From positions 744,001-808,000 of the forward strand of contig JANJXV010000129.1 of assembly GCA_024803745.1 (NCBI GenBank): a DNA stretch of 64,000 nt, written 5' to 3'. The DNA is from Megascapheus bottae (lineage: Eukaryota; Chordata; Mammalia; Rodentia; Geomyidae). A program made the translations under genes and the position numbers. Shown piece after piece: positions 48,210 to 60,748 of the stretch. The notes under the pieces are model-generated. The model saw only the letters and a program-made list of their open reading frames with translations. It was not told the origin of the DNA and made no database searches. How positions within the stretch are numbered: position 1 is the stretch's first letter; each line of letters begins with the position of its first letter.

Positions 48210-48335
48210 TTTTTCCCTTTTTTTGTGGGGTAGTGGGGAAAGTCATGGGGCTTGGACCTTGGGCCGTGAGCTCTTTAGTTTAAGGCTATTGTCCTACCCT
48301 GAGTATTGCCCGTCAGTTGTTCTGCTCACAGCTCC
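48210..48335 (-). mobile_element. SINE body fragment, reverse
   Basis: It reads catggggcttggaccttggg, then ccgtgagctctttagtttaa: the shared SINE body in reverse without a clear head. Confidence 0.5.
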
Positions 48336-48442
48336 CTACCCCTCTTCCCATTATATACAGAACAAAGGTCATCCTCAGTCTTTTTGAAAAAGTAAAACAT
48401 ACAGTAAATTTGTAGTATAAAACAGCAAGAAATAAATTTCTT

Positions 48443-48690
48443 GCCAGGTGCAGTGAATTCTACCTGTAATCCTAGCTACTCAGATATCAGGCTGATATCT
48501 AAAGATTTGGTTCAAAGCCAGCCTGGGCATTAGAAAGTCTATGAGACTCTCATCGACAGTTAACCACTAGAATATGGGAAATGGCACTGTGGCTTCATAG
48601 GTAGGGTGATAGCCTTGAGTTGAAGAGCTCAGGAACAGTGCCCAGGCCCAGAGTTCAAGCCTTACAAATCCCCCAGCCAAAAAAAAAAGA
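48443..48690 (+). mobile_element. B1-headed SINE
   Basis: The head (cctgtaatcctagctactca, gcctgggcattagaaagtct) and body (ccttgagttgaagagctcag) end in an A-run at about 48690. Confidence 0.8.
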
Positions 48691-48944
48691 AAAAAAATTT
48701 TCTTCCCCAAGTGATTATTATGCCAGACATAGAACATTAACATTCTGGGTGTACTTCACAGTATTATTACTTGATACCCTAAGATTTTGCAATATTCTCT
48801 CAGTATCAGCATATGTCATCATATAATGTAGTTCCTTTTCAATGGAATAATTCCATTTATAACCTAAATCTACTCCCCCGACTTATTTCTGTCGATACCA
48901 CAATTGCTCTACCATGATATGCCACAAGCCATTAAACATTTTAT

Positions 48945-49140
48945 GGTGGGTAATTGGAAAGGAGTGTCATGGAATTTTGTGCCAGGCTGGCTTTGAAACC
49001 ATGGTCCTCAGATCTCAGTCTCCTGAGTAGCTAGGATGACAGGCGTGAGCCACCAACACGTGGCTTGCCTTTTTATTTTTTTGTGGGTCTTGGGACCTGA
49101 AGTCTGGGCCTAGGCACCATCCCTAAGCTTTTCAGGTCAA
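48945..49140 (-). mobile_element. Two B1-headed SINE fragments, reverse
   Basis: 48945-49070 is a reversed head (gtctcctgagtagctaggat, gacaggcgtgagccacc). 49070-49140 is a separate reversed body start (gtgggtcttgggacctgaag). Confidence 0.65.
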
Positions 49141-49200
49141 TATTTCATGTAAGTCTAAAGATTTAAGTAAAGGAATACAATTCCAACAAAAAAAGAATAA

Positions 49201-50153
<953 letters not shown>

Positions 50154-50243
50154 GGCCCTGTGTTCCCAAACCTGTATTAATTGACAAGCTAGAGCACTGT
50201 GCAGAACTCTGGATAGGAAATTCCTCTGACAAGAATATCACAG
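50154..50243 (+). pseudogene. KRAB-b exon
   Basis: Acceptor tttacag ends at 50153 and donor gtgagt starts at 50244. The 90-bp exon continues the KRAB-A frame with GPCVPKPVLIDKLEHCAELW, matching the KRAB-b pattern G-x2-V-x-KP-x4-LE. It ends one base into a codon, in phase with the acceptor at 52248. Confidence 0.88.
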
Positions 50244-50389
50244 GTGAGTTAATGCATCTTCATATTGATGTTGGAGCCAGAGCCCCATTGGTAAGTTCAT
50301 GTTGTGATGTACTGAGCAATAATATTCTTAGTTACCCTAAATCCTGTGTGGAACCTGTGGAATTCTTTGTGAATGAATCAAGAATCATT

Positions 50390-50570
50390 TTCTTTTCCCA
50401 AGACTATGCTTGGTCTCAGGGTCTGAGCATGGTCCTTGGGTTTTCTCAAGGATAGCTCTCTACTTCTTGAGTCATAGCACCACTTCTGGCTTTTTGTTTG
50501 TATGTAGTACCAAGGAACTGAACCAGGTCTTTGTGCATGCTAGCCCAAACCCCCGGCACCAAGAATCATA
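50390..50570 (-). mobile_element. ID-like SINE, reverse, in KRAB intron
   Basis: The reversed body (cttggtctcagggtctgagc, catagcaccacttctggct) is followed by the reversed head (gaaccaggtctttgtgcatg). Confidence 0.7.
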
Positions 50571-50654
50571 GGGTGATATGATGAATTCTATGTGGCAGTA
50601 GAGTTAAAGTTAGATTTCTCTGTAGAAATCACTGTGAAACAAAATAAAATGAGA

Positions 50655-50886
50655 AAGCCATGAGCCCGTGGCTCATGCCTGTAATCCTAGCTACTTAGGA
50701 GGCTGACATCTGAGGATCAAGGTTCAAAGACTGACCTATCACAAAAACACCTTAGACTCTTCTCTCCAATGAACCAATAGAAAATGAGAAGTGGGGTTGA
50801 GTCTAAAGACATAGGGCAGTAGCCTTGAGCTGAAGAGCTCAGGAAGAACAGCCAGGTCTAGAATTCAAGTCCCATGACCGCAAAAC
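50655..50886 (+). mobile_element. B1-headed SINE, in KRAB intron
   Basis: The clear head (cctgtaatcctagctactta, ggaggctgacatctgaggat) and body end at the GAAA tract, which likely expanded from its A-rich tail. Confidence 0.8.
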
Positions 50887-50946
<60 letters not shown>

Positions 50947-50978
50947 AGAAAGAGGGAAGAAAGAGGGAAGGAAGGAAA

Positions 50979-51023
<45 letters not shown>
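50887..51023. repeat. (GAAA)n microsatellite
   Basis: GAAA units are interrupted by a GAAGAAAGAGGG segment and then resume: a purine-only strand for about 135 bp. Confidence 0.97.
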
Positions 51024-51025
<2 letters not shown>

Positions 51026-51164
51026 CATTCTTTCATTTCTTTAAAACTAAGACTATAAATGATTGAGCAAACAAGGAATAAGTCAGGGCATTATTCTCTG
51101 ATAAGGATAATATCTTTATGCTGGTAGGAAGAGACTGGTATTCAAAACCAGACGTTTCCACCAG

Positions 51165-51345
51165 AAATTGAGCCTAGTGGTAGAGTGCTTGCCTAGCATG
51201 CACAAAGACACAGGTTTTATTCCTTATTACAACATACATAGAAAAAGCCAGAAGTAATGAATTCATTGGTAGGGTTCTAGTCTTGAGAAAACCCAAGGAC
51301 AGTGGTTAGGTCCTAAGTTCAAACCCAGGAATGGAAGGAAAAAAA
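51165..51345 (+). mobile_element. ID-like SINE, in KRAB intron
   Basis: Head cctagtggtagagtgcttgc, then body with agtcttgagaaaacccaagg and aagttcaaacccaggaatgg, ending in an A-run. Confidence 0.75.
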
Positions 51346-52248
51346 AACAACAAAGTTTCAATCAACATAAGAAAATTAACTAGACAATGAGCTGGGGATT
51401 TTCTGGTCTTCCATGGTTCTAAGGGACAGGAGTGTTAGAAAAGGAATTTTTATAAGACTTCAAATGGAAAGAAATAAATTTCAAAATTCCCACAAATACC
51501 TAAATTGAGACTTTAGTGAGAAGTTGTAACTGAAGGGATATAGGTGTAAGACCTTACTCTCAAGAATCGTTCTTGCTTGGATCAAAGGCAAACAGACATA
51601 TAAACCAAACTTGTGGCCGCTGAATCTAGAAAAAATTCGTGTTCCTCACTTAATGGTTAATAAGCAAACAGCATTGAAACTGGGTAAGGTAATCCTATCT
51701 GGTACTCAGGACGTGAGACTCTTATCAGTAGTTAACTCTAGAAAACAGGAAGTGGGGCTGTAGCTCAAGGATAGGGGTTATAGTCTTCTGCTGAAGTGTT
51801 CAGGGACAGGGCCGAGGCCTATGAACTACAAAAAAAAAAGAAAAGAAAGTTTTAAAAAGATGCAAAACAGCACAATATTTAGAGTATTTCTCAAAAATAA
51901 AAGAAAGGCAGCTATTCCTCAATGTATAAACAAAACAGTATTTGAAAAAAAACAGCTGCAGGTATATTATAGGTAGTATTCAGCTTAAAACTGTAGCAAT
52001 ACATAGATGGGTAATTTCAATAAACATTTCCTGTGATATGAAAAGAGAACTAAAACACAGAAAAACATTATTGGTCATTGTAAAATATCATTTTCTTAAT
52101 ATGTTAGGGAGAAAAGCATATATTTCTCACAAATCAATTTCCACTTTTATATTTTAAAATATCTAACACTTAGGATGGGAAAGTAAAGTCATTATCTTTA
52201 CAGTAAGGAATATTTGTATCTCATGTATGTTTGTGTCTTTTTTTCTAG
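51345..52248 (+). other. KRAB intron with a B1-headed SINE remnant at about 51680-51840
   Basis: The remnant reads gaagtggggctgtagctcaa, then cagggacagggccgaggcc and an A-run. The rest (51345-51680 and 51840-52248) is AT-rich without calls. A polypyrimidine tract precedes the acceptor at 52248. Confidence 0.5.
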
Positions 52249-54171
52249 GACTCATTTTAGATGTCCAGGTAATGGAAAATGTGTTCAAGACATGCCAGGA
52301 AAGTCCACATGAATGTCTTTGTGAAGTAGCAGTTGCAAGTAGTATCGAAGTGGAGGAAAACGTGAGATTTGCAACAACTTTAAATTTGAGCTCTACACAT
52401 AATCCAGAGCTGATTAGTAATAACGGTAACAACTTAGGGGTGAGGACTGAGGAGTTCATAAAGTGTCAGAACATGCTTCTGTCTCCTAAGCCTGATGAGA
52501 TGCATACTGCATATAGATCTCGTATGTCTCCTGTTCTTAAAAAATCCATCGGATATTCAGAGCATTTTATTCATGATTGTGACAGTCCAAAAAATCTGCA
52601 GTATCATAATTCTGTTCTCCCTGCCCAAGAAATTCTTCAAGGAGGGAGGAAAACTGCTAAATGTACTGTGTGATGAAAAATATTGTACTTAACACAGACC
52701 ATCACTACACATCCGAAAATGTACACAGGAGAGACTCCTCATATATGTAGTGAATGTGAGAAATCTTTCAGTAATGAAATACGCCTTACAATACCTCAGA
52801 GCAAATATCCTGAGATATGTGATGCGTACATCAAGTGTGAAAATTAATTTCTGAGAAGTCAGACCTGACGCTCCAACCTCGATCTCCAAGAGAAGACAAA
52901 CCTTATGAATATGAGGAACGTAATAAAATTTCTGCCCAGAATTCAACAATCAGCACACATCAGAGATCTCACACAGAAGAGAAATCTTATGAATGGGATA
53001 AATGTGGGAAGACTTTTAGACTGAAATCATACCTCACTTTGCACCAGAGAAGACACACAGAAGAGAAACCTTATGAATGTAACAAATGTGAAAAGTCTTT
53101 CACCCAGAAGATACACCTTCGAGTTCATCAAATAACACACACAGGAGAGAGAAATCTTATAAGTGTAATGAATGTGGAAAGTCTTTCCAAGGGAAGGGAA
53201 AACTTCGTGTTCATCAGAGAATACACAAAGGAGTGAAACCTTATGAATGTAACCAATGTGTAAAGTCTTTCAGACAGAAATCTTCCCTCAAATTGCATCA
53301 AAGAACACACACAGGAGAGAAACCTTATGTGTGCAACAAATGTGGAAAGACCTTCAAGTGGAAGTCATATCTTGATGGGCATAATAGAACACACACAGGA
53401 GAGAAAACTTATGCATGTAGTGAATGCGGAAAGTCTTTCAAATGGAAGGTAAAACTCCATGTTCATCAGAGAATATACTCAGGAGAAACACCTTATGAGT
53501 GTAACATATGTGAAAAGTCCTTCACACAGAAGCCAAACCTCAACATGCATAAGACAATTCAAACAGGAGAAAAACCTTATGAAGGTAACCGATGTGGAAT
53601 GTCTTTCAAATGGAAGTCTTCCCTCAAATTGCATCAGAGAACACACACAGGAGAGAAACTGTACGAGTGCATCAAATGTGGTAAGACCTTCAGATGGAAG
53701 TCACATTAAAGGAGGCATAACAGAATTCACACATATTAGAAACCCTAGGAATATAACCAAAGTTGAAAGTCTTTCGTGCAGTATTCACCCTTCAGGAAGC
53801 GTAAGAGAGATCACACATATGAGAAGCCTTAGCAATGTAATAAATAGGAAAGACTTTTTAGTCTGTGGAAGAAAACTCAGCTTGTGTCACAGAACCAACA
53901 CAAGATAAAACCCTTAATGAATGTAGCAAATGTTCAGTCTTTTCCCCAGAAGGCACAAGTCAAGATTTATCACTAAACACCCACAGGATAGAATCCTATG
54001 AATAAAATGAAAGGGAAATTTTTTTGAAGAACTCATAGTTGAGTTTGCATGATACCACACAGACACAGGATAAAAATCGTATGAATATAAGAATATGAAA
54101 AATCCATCATGAACGCATGACTAAGTATAAAATGCACATAGGAGAGAAAAACCTTATGAATATTACAAACT
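52249..54171 (+). pseudogene. KRAB zinc-finger pseudogene: spacer and C2H2 finger exon
   Basis: KRAB zinc-finger proteins bind DNA, often retroelements, through C2H2 arrays. The spacer continues the KRAB frame from 52249 to a premature TGA at 52671-52673. One decayed finger follows in that frame, then TAA at 52845-52847. A frame change leads to a finger with Trp for Cys (52980-53070) and one intact finger (from 53074). A two-base GA insertion near 53148 shifts frame again. Then come intact fingers (KCNECGKSF..., ECNQCVKSF..., VCNKCGKTF...), two with the last His replaced (Tyr, Gln) and one with Cys to Gly. A TAA at 53707-53709 cuts the next. Decayed finger and linker remnants run to about 54170. 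It is dead as a full-length gene; a KRAB-only protein remains possible. Confidence 0.9.
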
Positions 54172-54640
54172 TTCTCTCCTTACAGATGACATGATTCTGT
54201 ATTTAAAGAACCCTATAGACTCTACTCCGAAGCTGCTTGAGCTGATATAAAACTTTGGTAAGGTAGCAGGGTATAAAATTAACCCTCAATGTCAACTGCC
54301 TTCCTATATGCCAACAAATGAGAGGAATGAGGCAAGAATCAGGATAGCAACTCATTTTGCTATCAAAGAAAATAAAATACCTAGGAATTAACTTAGAATG
54401 TAAAGCACCTTTTTGATGGAACTATAAACCCTGGAGAAGGAAATTAACGCAGAACTGAGGAAATGCAAAAACCTATGCTCCTGGTTTGGAAGAAGTAATA
54501 TTGTAAAAATGGCAATCTTGATAAGGACTCTCTACAAATTCAGTGCAAGATTCATCAATATCCCAATGTCATTCTTTAAAGAAACAGAAGAGGAAATCCA
54601 AAATTTCACTTGGAATAATAAAAGACCCCTTATAGTCTGT
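54172..54640 (+). mobile_element. Internal L1 ORF2 fragment
   Basis: It begins at the RT motif (TDDMILYL in place of FADDMILYL) and runs through ELRKCKN and IPMSFFKE to NNKRPLI, with several frame breaks. Neither a 5' UTR nor a 3' UTR/A-tail is present. It directly abuts the last zinc-finger remnant and is more diverged than the array copies. Confidence 0.85.
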
Positions 54641-55035
54641 CTTCTTGCATGATACATAATGTTTAATCTCACCTTCTCCACCAAAATCTCACCTTTCTCA
54701 TTGAGACATAGGTGGCCCTGTTTACTAGCAGCAATGGCTCAAACGCGCAGTTTCAGGTGTCACCACTGCCTCTGTTACTGGGTAGATCCAACTCTGTCAT
54801 CGATTCTGAGGTCTGCTCTGGGAGTCTTGGTCACAAGTTGTTCTGTGGCATCTGCTGCCAGCCTGTGCCTATTTGCTTCCTTTTCCTCCAGCAGCCTACA
54901 ACAGGGAATGAAGTTCAGGCGCTGATGCTCTCCTTCATATGCAGGGCAGGATGAGCCCAACCCTCCCTCATCTTCCTCTTCCAATTTTTGGGAAAAAATG
55001 TGCTGGCAGAAGTCCTCAGGTGTGGCGCATGGCTG
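54640..55035 (-). other. Unrecognised minus-strand open frame (54775-55041)
   Basis: A frame of 88 codons without an ATG start reads acidic sequence first (FSQKLEEEDEGGLG), then a basic/Leu-rich part (RLLEEKEANRHRLAADA). I do not recognise a family. It could be an exon or retrocopy remnant of a minus-strand gene, or chance. Confidence 0.25.
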
Positions 55036-55245
55036 ATCCACACTTTTAATCCAGGCTGGTCAGGAGGCTGAGATCTGAGTATGGAAGTTCCAAGTCACCT
55101 AGAACAGGAAAGTCTGATAGATTCTTACTACCAAAAATAAAAACAGCTGGGAATGGAATTTGGGCTCAAGTGGTAAAGGGCTAGTCTTGAGTACAAATGC
55201 TTAGTGCCCAGGCCCTGAGTTCAGGCTCCAGCACTGCCAACAACC
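55035..55245 (+). mobile_element. B1-headed SINE, degenerate
   Basis: A head remnant (ggtcaggaggctgagatctg) is followed by the body (tttgggctcaagtggtaaag, caggccctgagttcaggctc). Confidence 0.65.
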
Positions 55246-56190
55246 TCACTTTAGTGAGATTTTAGCTTTATCCATGTAGGCACATCTCACTGGAATCTTT
55301 GCTGGTAGAGATAGTCTTCATAAATTTGCCTCAAGGTAAAGGTCCTCCTGGGGTAGTAGACAAAAGGTGTCATGGAGAGAGGAGCCCCACTTGCTCCAGG
55401 TTTGAAGATGAGATAGGTCAAGCCAGCATGGAGTTGGCACATCAGTCTTTTTCCTAGCACCACCTACCAGTGAATGTCAAATGACATTGATTGTTGTGGG
55501 ATTGTGTGATTGAAGTGCCCCATTAAGGGCAGTGTTAGCACATCCAAACTTGGATACCAGGAATGCTGAAATCTCAAAGCTAAGATTTCTGTTGGCTACA
55601 GAAATGCTGGTGTGTCTGTTATTCACTAAAAGTTCAGGTGCAAAGATTCTGAAGCTTGATGCCATGTGTTTATTCCATTTAGTAAAATTATTTTAATGCA
55701 CTGTATAAGTTAAAACATTTGATAAGAGTCAGGGGTAGTGAAAACATTGTCCTTGAATTCAGGTGTCTGGCAGGGTAATGGGGGGGGTGTTGGTGGCTGG
55801 GACTATGAAGTTGGAGCTGCTATCAAACCATGGATCATGTTCCTCTTTGTCTGGGAGAAATGACTCCAAAGATGAAATTTGAATGGTGAGGAAAAGATGA
55901 TGATGTACTCAGGAAATTTCTCCTAAACAAATGCTCATGTGGAAGTGGGATGGGGGCTGGGCATGTCTGAGGCAGAGCTTAAGGGGGCTTCTCATGGCGT
56001 TGAGAACATTCCTTGCGACTTCAGGCATGCAGCAGGGTGTTTTAGATGACCATTGTGAGATGGATGGAATAAGACTGGAGACAAGATGAATGCTGGGATC
56101 TTGCAATGCTCTTGCATGAGTGGCTGGTGGCTCACCTGAAAGAACTAGTTATGTCTAAAAAAGAAATCAGGAATTTGTTTTGATTAGATA
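55245..56190 (-). other. Single-copy-looking DNA with unrecognised minus-strand frames
   Basis: A minus-strand frame at 55477-55665 (62 codons; SSFRIFAPELLVNNRH) does begin with ATG. Just downstream on that strand, about 55290-55450, a second frame reads HAGLTYLIFKPGASG and later FVYYPRRTFTLRQIYEDY before a stop. The two are in different frames. Together they look like a decayed retrocopy, but I cannot name the source. A G-run occurs at about 55780. Nothing else stands out to 56190. Confidence 0.25.
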
Positions 56191-56410
56191 ATACCTGTAA
56201 TCCGAGGCATATTCAGGATCCTGATCTTAGTATTGTGGTTTAAAACCAACCCAGCAAAGGGAAAAATGCATGAGACTCATACTCCCAGTTTAGAGCAAGA
56301 ACAAAGATTGAAGTAGAGCTGTGGCTCAAGAGCTAGAGTGCTACCTTGAGCAAAGAACAGCTAAGAAAAAGGTCCAGGTTTTGAGTTCTAGGCCAGGAAT
56401 GAAAGAAGGA
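56190..56410 (+). mobile_element. B1-headed SINE, degenerate
   Basis: Head remnant (acctgtaatccgaggcatat) and body (gctgtggctcaagagctaga, gagttctaggccaggaatg). Confidence 0.6.
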
Positions 56411-57612
56411 AGGTAAAAAAAGAGAAGTATGTGAGGAAGGGAAATATATAAAAGAAAAAGAGAAGGAAGTCATCAGTCCTTCTAAGAAAAGTGTTGGAGT
56501 ATGGGTTCTATATGTGGTGAACTGGAAGCCCAGCAGTGACTTGTTAACCAAAGACTCACCATGATGAGCAAAGGATAGAAATCTGCATGAGCCTCTTAGC
56601 GGATGGAGTCACAGAAGAGAACCTCAGCTCCCATCCCATAGAACTATATAGAGATGGGGAAGTTGGCATCACCTTGATGTCATTGTGTCCATGGAGACTG
56701 GAAGCCATGGCTCTGTGAAAGCACAATGTTCTGGTTACTGAGCTGGGAGGCTGAGGAGAGCCAAGTCCTGGCCATGAAGAAATCAGAGTGGCAGCAGAGC
56801 AACTCTGCTGCAGTGTGTGCCTGCTTGGCTGTTCTTATTCTTTGGTGGATCAGGCCGGAGCGGGTGATAGTAACAGTTTTGTGGTCGCAAGCCCTTCACC
56901 AAGAGCTTCCTCTGGGATCCTCATAAGCTAGAGGGTGGCTGGTGGTGGGATGTGTGTGGGATGGCAGTGACAGAGGGATGGACGCATGGCAAGGTGGGTG
57001 AAGAGATGAGAGGAATGATGAGAGCCCAGTTCATTGGTTTCCAAGGTTAATGGGTGGGAGGTAGAGAGGCATGATGGAGGAATGATGGAGGCAGGGGAAG
57101 GTGCTGACAGATTGAGGCCATCTGTAGTGCCAGCCTGGCCATCATGTGAAGCCCATAGGCAGCTTCCTGATCCTTCACTTAGTCCTGCTCCTTGTGGAGG
57201 GAATGTCACGTGTACCCAGAGCTAGGGGTGGGGCAATGTTAGTAGCACCTGGAGAACCATTGGCCTCTACCTGGGTGGGGGTGGTTATGGCTCCCATGCT
57301 GGGTGGCCTGATAGCTATGGAACAGATCTCTCCTTAGATACCACAGTCAGTGGCTGCTCTCCATCTAGGGTTAGGGCACCTGCTCAGCCATCAGGACACC
57401 CCATGCCAGGACAGAGGCCTACAATTCAGATGGCAGCACAGGGGTGAAGATGATCTCACCGTACCCTAGTCACATGGCTGTCCCTGCATGCAGGACAGGA
57501 TGAGCTGGGGGAAGATGTTCTCTGTGTTTTTCCACAGCCTATCCCGGCCTCTTCTTGTGTCTGATTAGACCAAGAGAGTACCAGGTTCCCTCTCATAGTC
57601 CTGGTTCTTTTT
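56410..57612. other. GC-richer single-copy-looking DNA, no gene assigned
   Basis: Base composition is clearly more GC-rich than the L1 array. Frames at 56726-56926 and 57034-57337 are open but show no family motif, and they lack convincing splice sites. Confidence 0.3.
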
Positions 57613-57720
57613 CTTTTACAGTCATGAGGCTTGAACTCAGGTCCTGGGTACTGTCCCTGAGCTCTTTTGCTCAAGGTTGATGCTCTACCATTTGAACCCT
57701 AGTGCCATTTCCAGCTTTTC
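57612..57720 (-). mobile_element. SINE body fragment, reverse
   Basis: It reads tcatgaggcttgaactcagg, then ctgtccctgagctcttttgc and agtgccatttccagctttt: the shared SINE body in reverse. Confidence 0.65.
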
Positions 57721-58162
57721 CTTTTCATGTGGATCTCTGATATGTCCAGTGCTGTGCCTGCATGGAGGCACTCACCCCACAGACAGAGCCACCTCTGCCG
57801 TGACTGTGACTGCCCACAACCCTCACACCCACTCCTTGCACACCCCTCGACTCCAGTTTTAGCTCCTCTTGGACTGGGTGTCCAGCCTAACCCTTCCTAA
57901 ACTCACAAAGGGTCTACAATTGTCTTCCCAGGGTCTTTTCTTCTGCCAGCCAGAGTACAGACTGTGCACATCTTGACGATCACAGAGCTCAAAGCCAAAG
58001 GCTGAGATGCAGAAGGGGGTGACCCAGTAGCTGCACAGGGCCCATGGATCATCCTGTGCATCCCCCAGCCTGTGACTTCCCCTACCCCCTTGGCAGTGAA
58101 GCTCCATGCCCACATCCTGATCCCTGGTCCCCTCCAATTCCATTCTCCCTTGGCTTTTGCAG
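57720..58162. other. No recognisable gene
   Basis: CA-rich and CT-rich segments of moderate GC content. The frames on both strands are short and without motifs. A pyrimidine-rich run leads to the acceptor at 58162. Confidence 0.3.
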
Positions 58163-58315
58163 ACTGTCTACCATCAGGATCTAAAATTCTATTCATCACT
58201 TTATGTCCTTATCACTGATTTGCTACTTGGGCAGGATCTCCCCGTGCCTGGAGAGTGGGCATGTCATGTACTCTCTGTGGAGAAGTTGCCCCAGGAGAAG
58301 AAATATGCACTTCAT
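58163..58315 (+). other. Candidate coding exon A, unrecognised
   Basis: An acceptor (ttttgcag, ending 58162) and a donor (gtgagt from 58316) bound 153 bp, exactly 51 open codons (HQDLKFYSSLYVLITDLLLG, then WACHVLSVEKLPQEKKYALH). I do not recognise the family. It is grouped with two further candidates downstream on the same strand. Confidence 0.3.
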
Positions 58316-58438
58316 GTGAGTGTTGGACAGGGCAGGAGGGCTCCATAGGATCAGAAGCCACAGGAGGGGTGCAGATGGGGGAATGCTAGGGGCCCCAGGG
58401 GACAGTGGGAGTTAGGGCACAGTTGGTTCCTTCTGCAG

Positions 58439-58586
58439 GGTTGACACCGCTTCACAAACCCAACAGAATGAGGTTCACATTACAGATGTCAGAGACAGTG
58501 CAGATTGCCAATGGGCGCAGGGGTCACTGTCACCCGCAGATGCTGGCTGCATGCTGGGATGCACGCAGAGATGTTTTCAAGATCAG
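58439..58586 (+). other. Candidate coding exon B, unrecognised
   Basis: The acceptor ttctgcag ends at 58438 and donor gtaatg begins at 58587. The 148-bp interval is open in two frames, neither with a known motif. It does not fix the phase set by exon A, so any joining is uncertain. Confidence 0.22.
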
Positions 58587-58678
58587 GTAATGAGGATGTT
58601 GCAGGGTGTAACCATTCTTTTCAGATGGCTCTCTAGCTCTCTTGAGCTTCATCTCTATCTTTGGCTTTTTCTTGGCAG

Positions 58679-58858
58679 TTAACTGGAAATGAGAGTTTCA
58701 TGGACTTTCCTTTCTGGACTGGCTTCAAACAGAAGCTCTGCACAGTTTTCAAACCATACCCTACTGAAGAAGGGAAGCTTGATCTGGTGCTTAACTGGGT
58801 TGCACTTTGGCTCCGTTTGCTATGCCTCACGGGAGGGGGCTCATCATTTGTAGACTAA
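58679..58858 (+). other. Candidate coding exon C, unrecognised
   Basis: A long pyrimidine tract and cttggcag end at 58678. The frame then reads LTGNESFMDFPFWTGFKQKL, later FKPYPTEEGKLDLVLNWVAL, to a stop at 58856-58858. This looks protein-like (Trp/Phe-rich and regular), but I cannot assign it. Confidence 0.3.
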
Positions 58859-59512
58859 GATCTCATGACCTTCAAAGCCAAATGCTACCTGAAAGTTCAG
58901 GGTCCCAACCTATGTGTTGGGCCGGGGTGAATACATTCTCTGTTATGCTGGGTCATCAACCCATGTTTTAAGCTTGAAGTAGGCAGTGCCACATTTGATA
59001 AGAACATCTGCCAGAGATTGTCACCTCATGAAAGCAGATTCTAAATTTGTATTCCATTTCCTGTGGTGGAGAAATCCCCTCCAACTTAGACAGGCTCACA
59101 TCCACCTGCAGGTCACACTCCTAATGCACCCTTGAGTGTCCTCATGGTATTGGGATCTAAGTTTGTAGGGAATGCTGCTTTAGTCCATGAATTAGCTGGA
59201 CAAGTGATGACAAACGTGTTGTGGATTAATATGAGAACAATTTAAGAAGCCCTGGAGGAGCATCAACCTGACCCTCTGTGGTGCTATAAATCTGATAGGA
59301 TGTTCCAGACTGAGAAACAATCACATGGCTTTGTGTTTGGCATCCAGACAAGTGAGTGCATGTCTTAGCTGTCAGCCAATACAGAGGAGGACATGAATAA
59401 GTGGGTGGAAAGCATCTGTCAGACCCCTGTCTGGGGGCAGGTGGAGAGAACATAGGAAGGTAGATACCATGTCTGTGGTGGGGCCAAAAAAAGGGTAAAA
59501 GAGGCAAAGGAA
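58858..59512. other. No recognisable feature
   Basis: Moderate GC content, with no repeats or motif-bearing frames seen. It may be the 3' side of the gene hinted at by candidate exons A-C. Confidence 0.3.
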
Positions 59513-59706
59513 CCAGGTGCTGGTAGCTCAAGACTGTCATCCTAGCTACTCAGGAGTTTGAGATCTGAGGATCACAATTCAAAGCCAGCCCAGGACAGAA
59601 ACTCCATGAGATTCTTATCTGCAATAAACTACTGAATGCAAGAAGCTCAAGCTCAGTGACAGCATCCAGACCTAGCGATCAAAACCCAGGACTGGCAGAA
59701 AAAAGT
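59512..59706 (+). mobile_element. B1-headed SINE, 3' body shortened
   Basis: Head: catcctagctactcaggagt and tttgagatctgaggatcaca. A shortened body ends in cccaggactggcagaaaaaa. Confidence 0.7.
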
Positions 59707-60650
59707 ATCAAAGGACAAGAAGCTGGCCAAAAGTTAGAGGGACTCTATCTTGACAAACAATACAATGGTAAGTTGTACTCAGAAGACTTGCACAAAATCT
59801 GGAAATGCCTGAGACCTATCTATGTATGTTTCCTGTTTGTCTAAATACATATGTTTATGCATTTATATATTAGTATAGAGAGACAGATCAATACATATGA
59901 CTATACATATATACATAGCCAGACACTTATGGGTGGGTGGTATACTGTGTGCGAGTTTGTGTTTGTGTTTTGTGGATGGCTATCTCTGTTTAAGAAAGAT
60001 AGAAAATACGTAAATATCTTTAAAAAAACTTGAAAAAAATATAGAGAGACATAAGCTCTTGAGGGAATCTGAAATGACAAGATTATTCACAGGCACGTTT
60101 ATCCTTATGGATTCCTCTGCAAGTTTTAATTTTTTTCATTATTTTCTTTCTTTTTTTGAACCAGTGCTAAGGATTTCTCTCAGGGACCAGGTGCTGCCAA
60201 TTACTAATTTTCTCATGGCTGCTACAAGAGGAACTGAGCCACAGTTCCACTTTTGCCTTATTTATTCGTGCTTAACTGAAGATAAAGATTTCTATCAGTG
60301 ACTTTCTTTCAGGGGCTGGATTCTAACGAGGGTCCCCAGACCTCAGGCTTCTCTATAGCTACAATTAACAATATGAGAACCCAGCACTGGGTTCCAATGC
60401 ACAGGCAAGAAATTGAGTGAATCTCTCAACTCCAATTAGGTATAATAAGCTACAAGTGAAAGACCAATACCTTTGAGGAAAAGATGCTGAGGGTTATCAC
60501 ACAGGCCCTATGAGTAAGCCCTAAACCCTGTACACATGTGTGCATGCACACATTGGCAGATACACACACATGCACACACACAATATTACAGGCAATATTG
60601 TATTTTGAATTAATATCCAAAGATTGGACAACAGGATAGCAAGTAATAAA
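59706..60650. other. AT-rich DNA with decayed SINE remnants
   Basis: A reversed SINE remnant is suspected at about 60140-60400 (gagccacagttccacttttg) and a forward one at about 60400-60530. A short CA-rich stretch lies at about 60535-60582. No gene is visible. Confidence 0.35.
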
Positions 60651-60748
60651 ATCTGTTTTTCTTGTCTACATTGAGGGAAAGGGATAAGTCACAAGATGCA
60701 GAAGCGAAGAATTCAGAGGCAAATGCTGTGAGTGAATAACTTGTAAAA

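Noticed and set aside
57146..57337. A frame starting with a hydrophobic, signal-peptide-like stretch (MKPIGSFLILHLVLLLVEGM)
   Set aside because: No homologous mature protein or splice sites are visible downstream, and the hydrophobic start could easily be chance.
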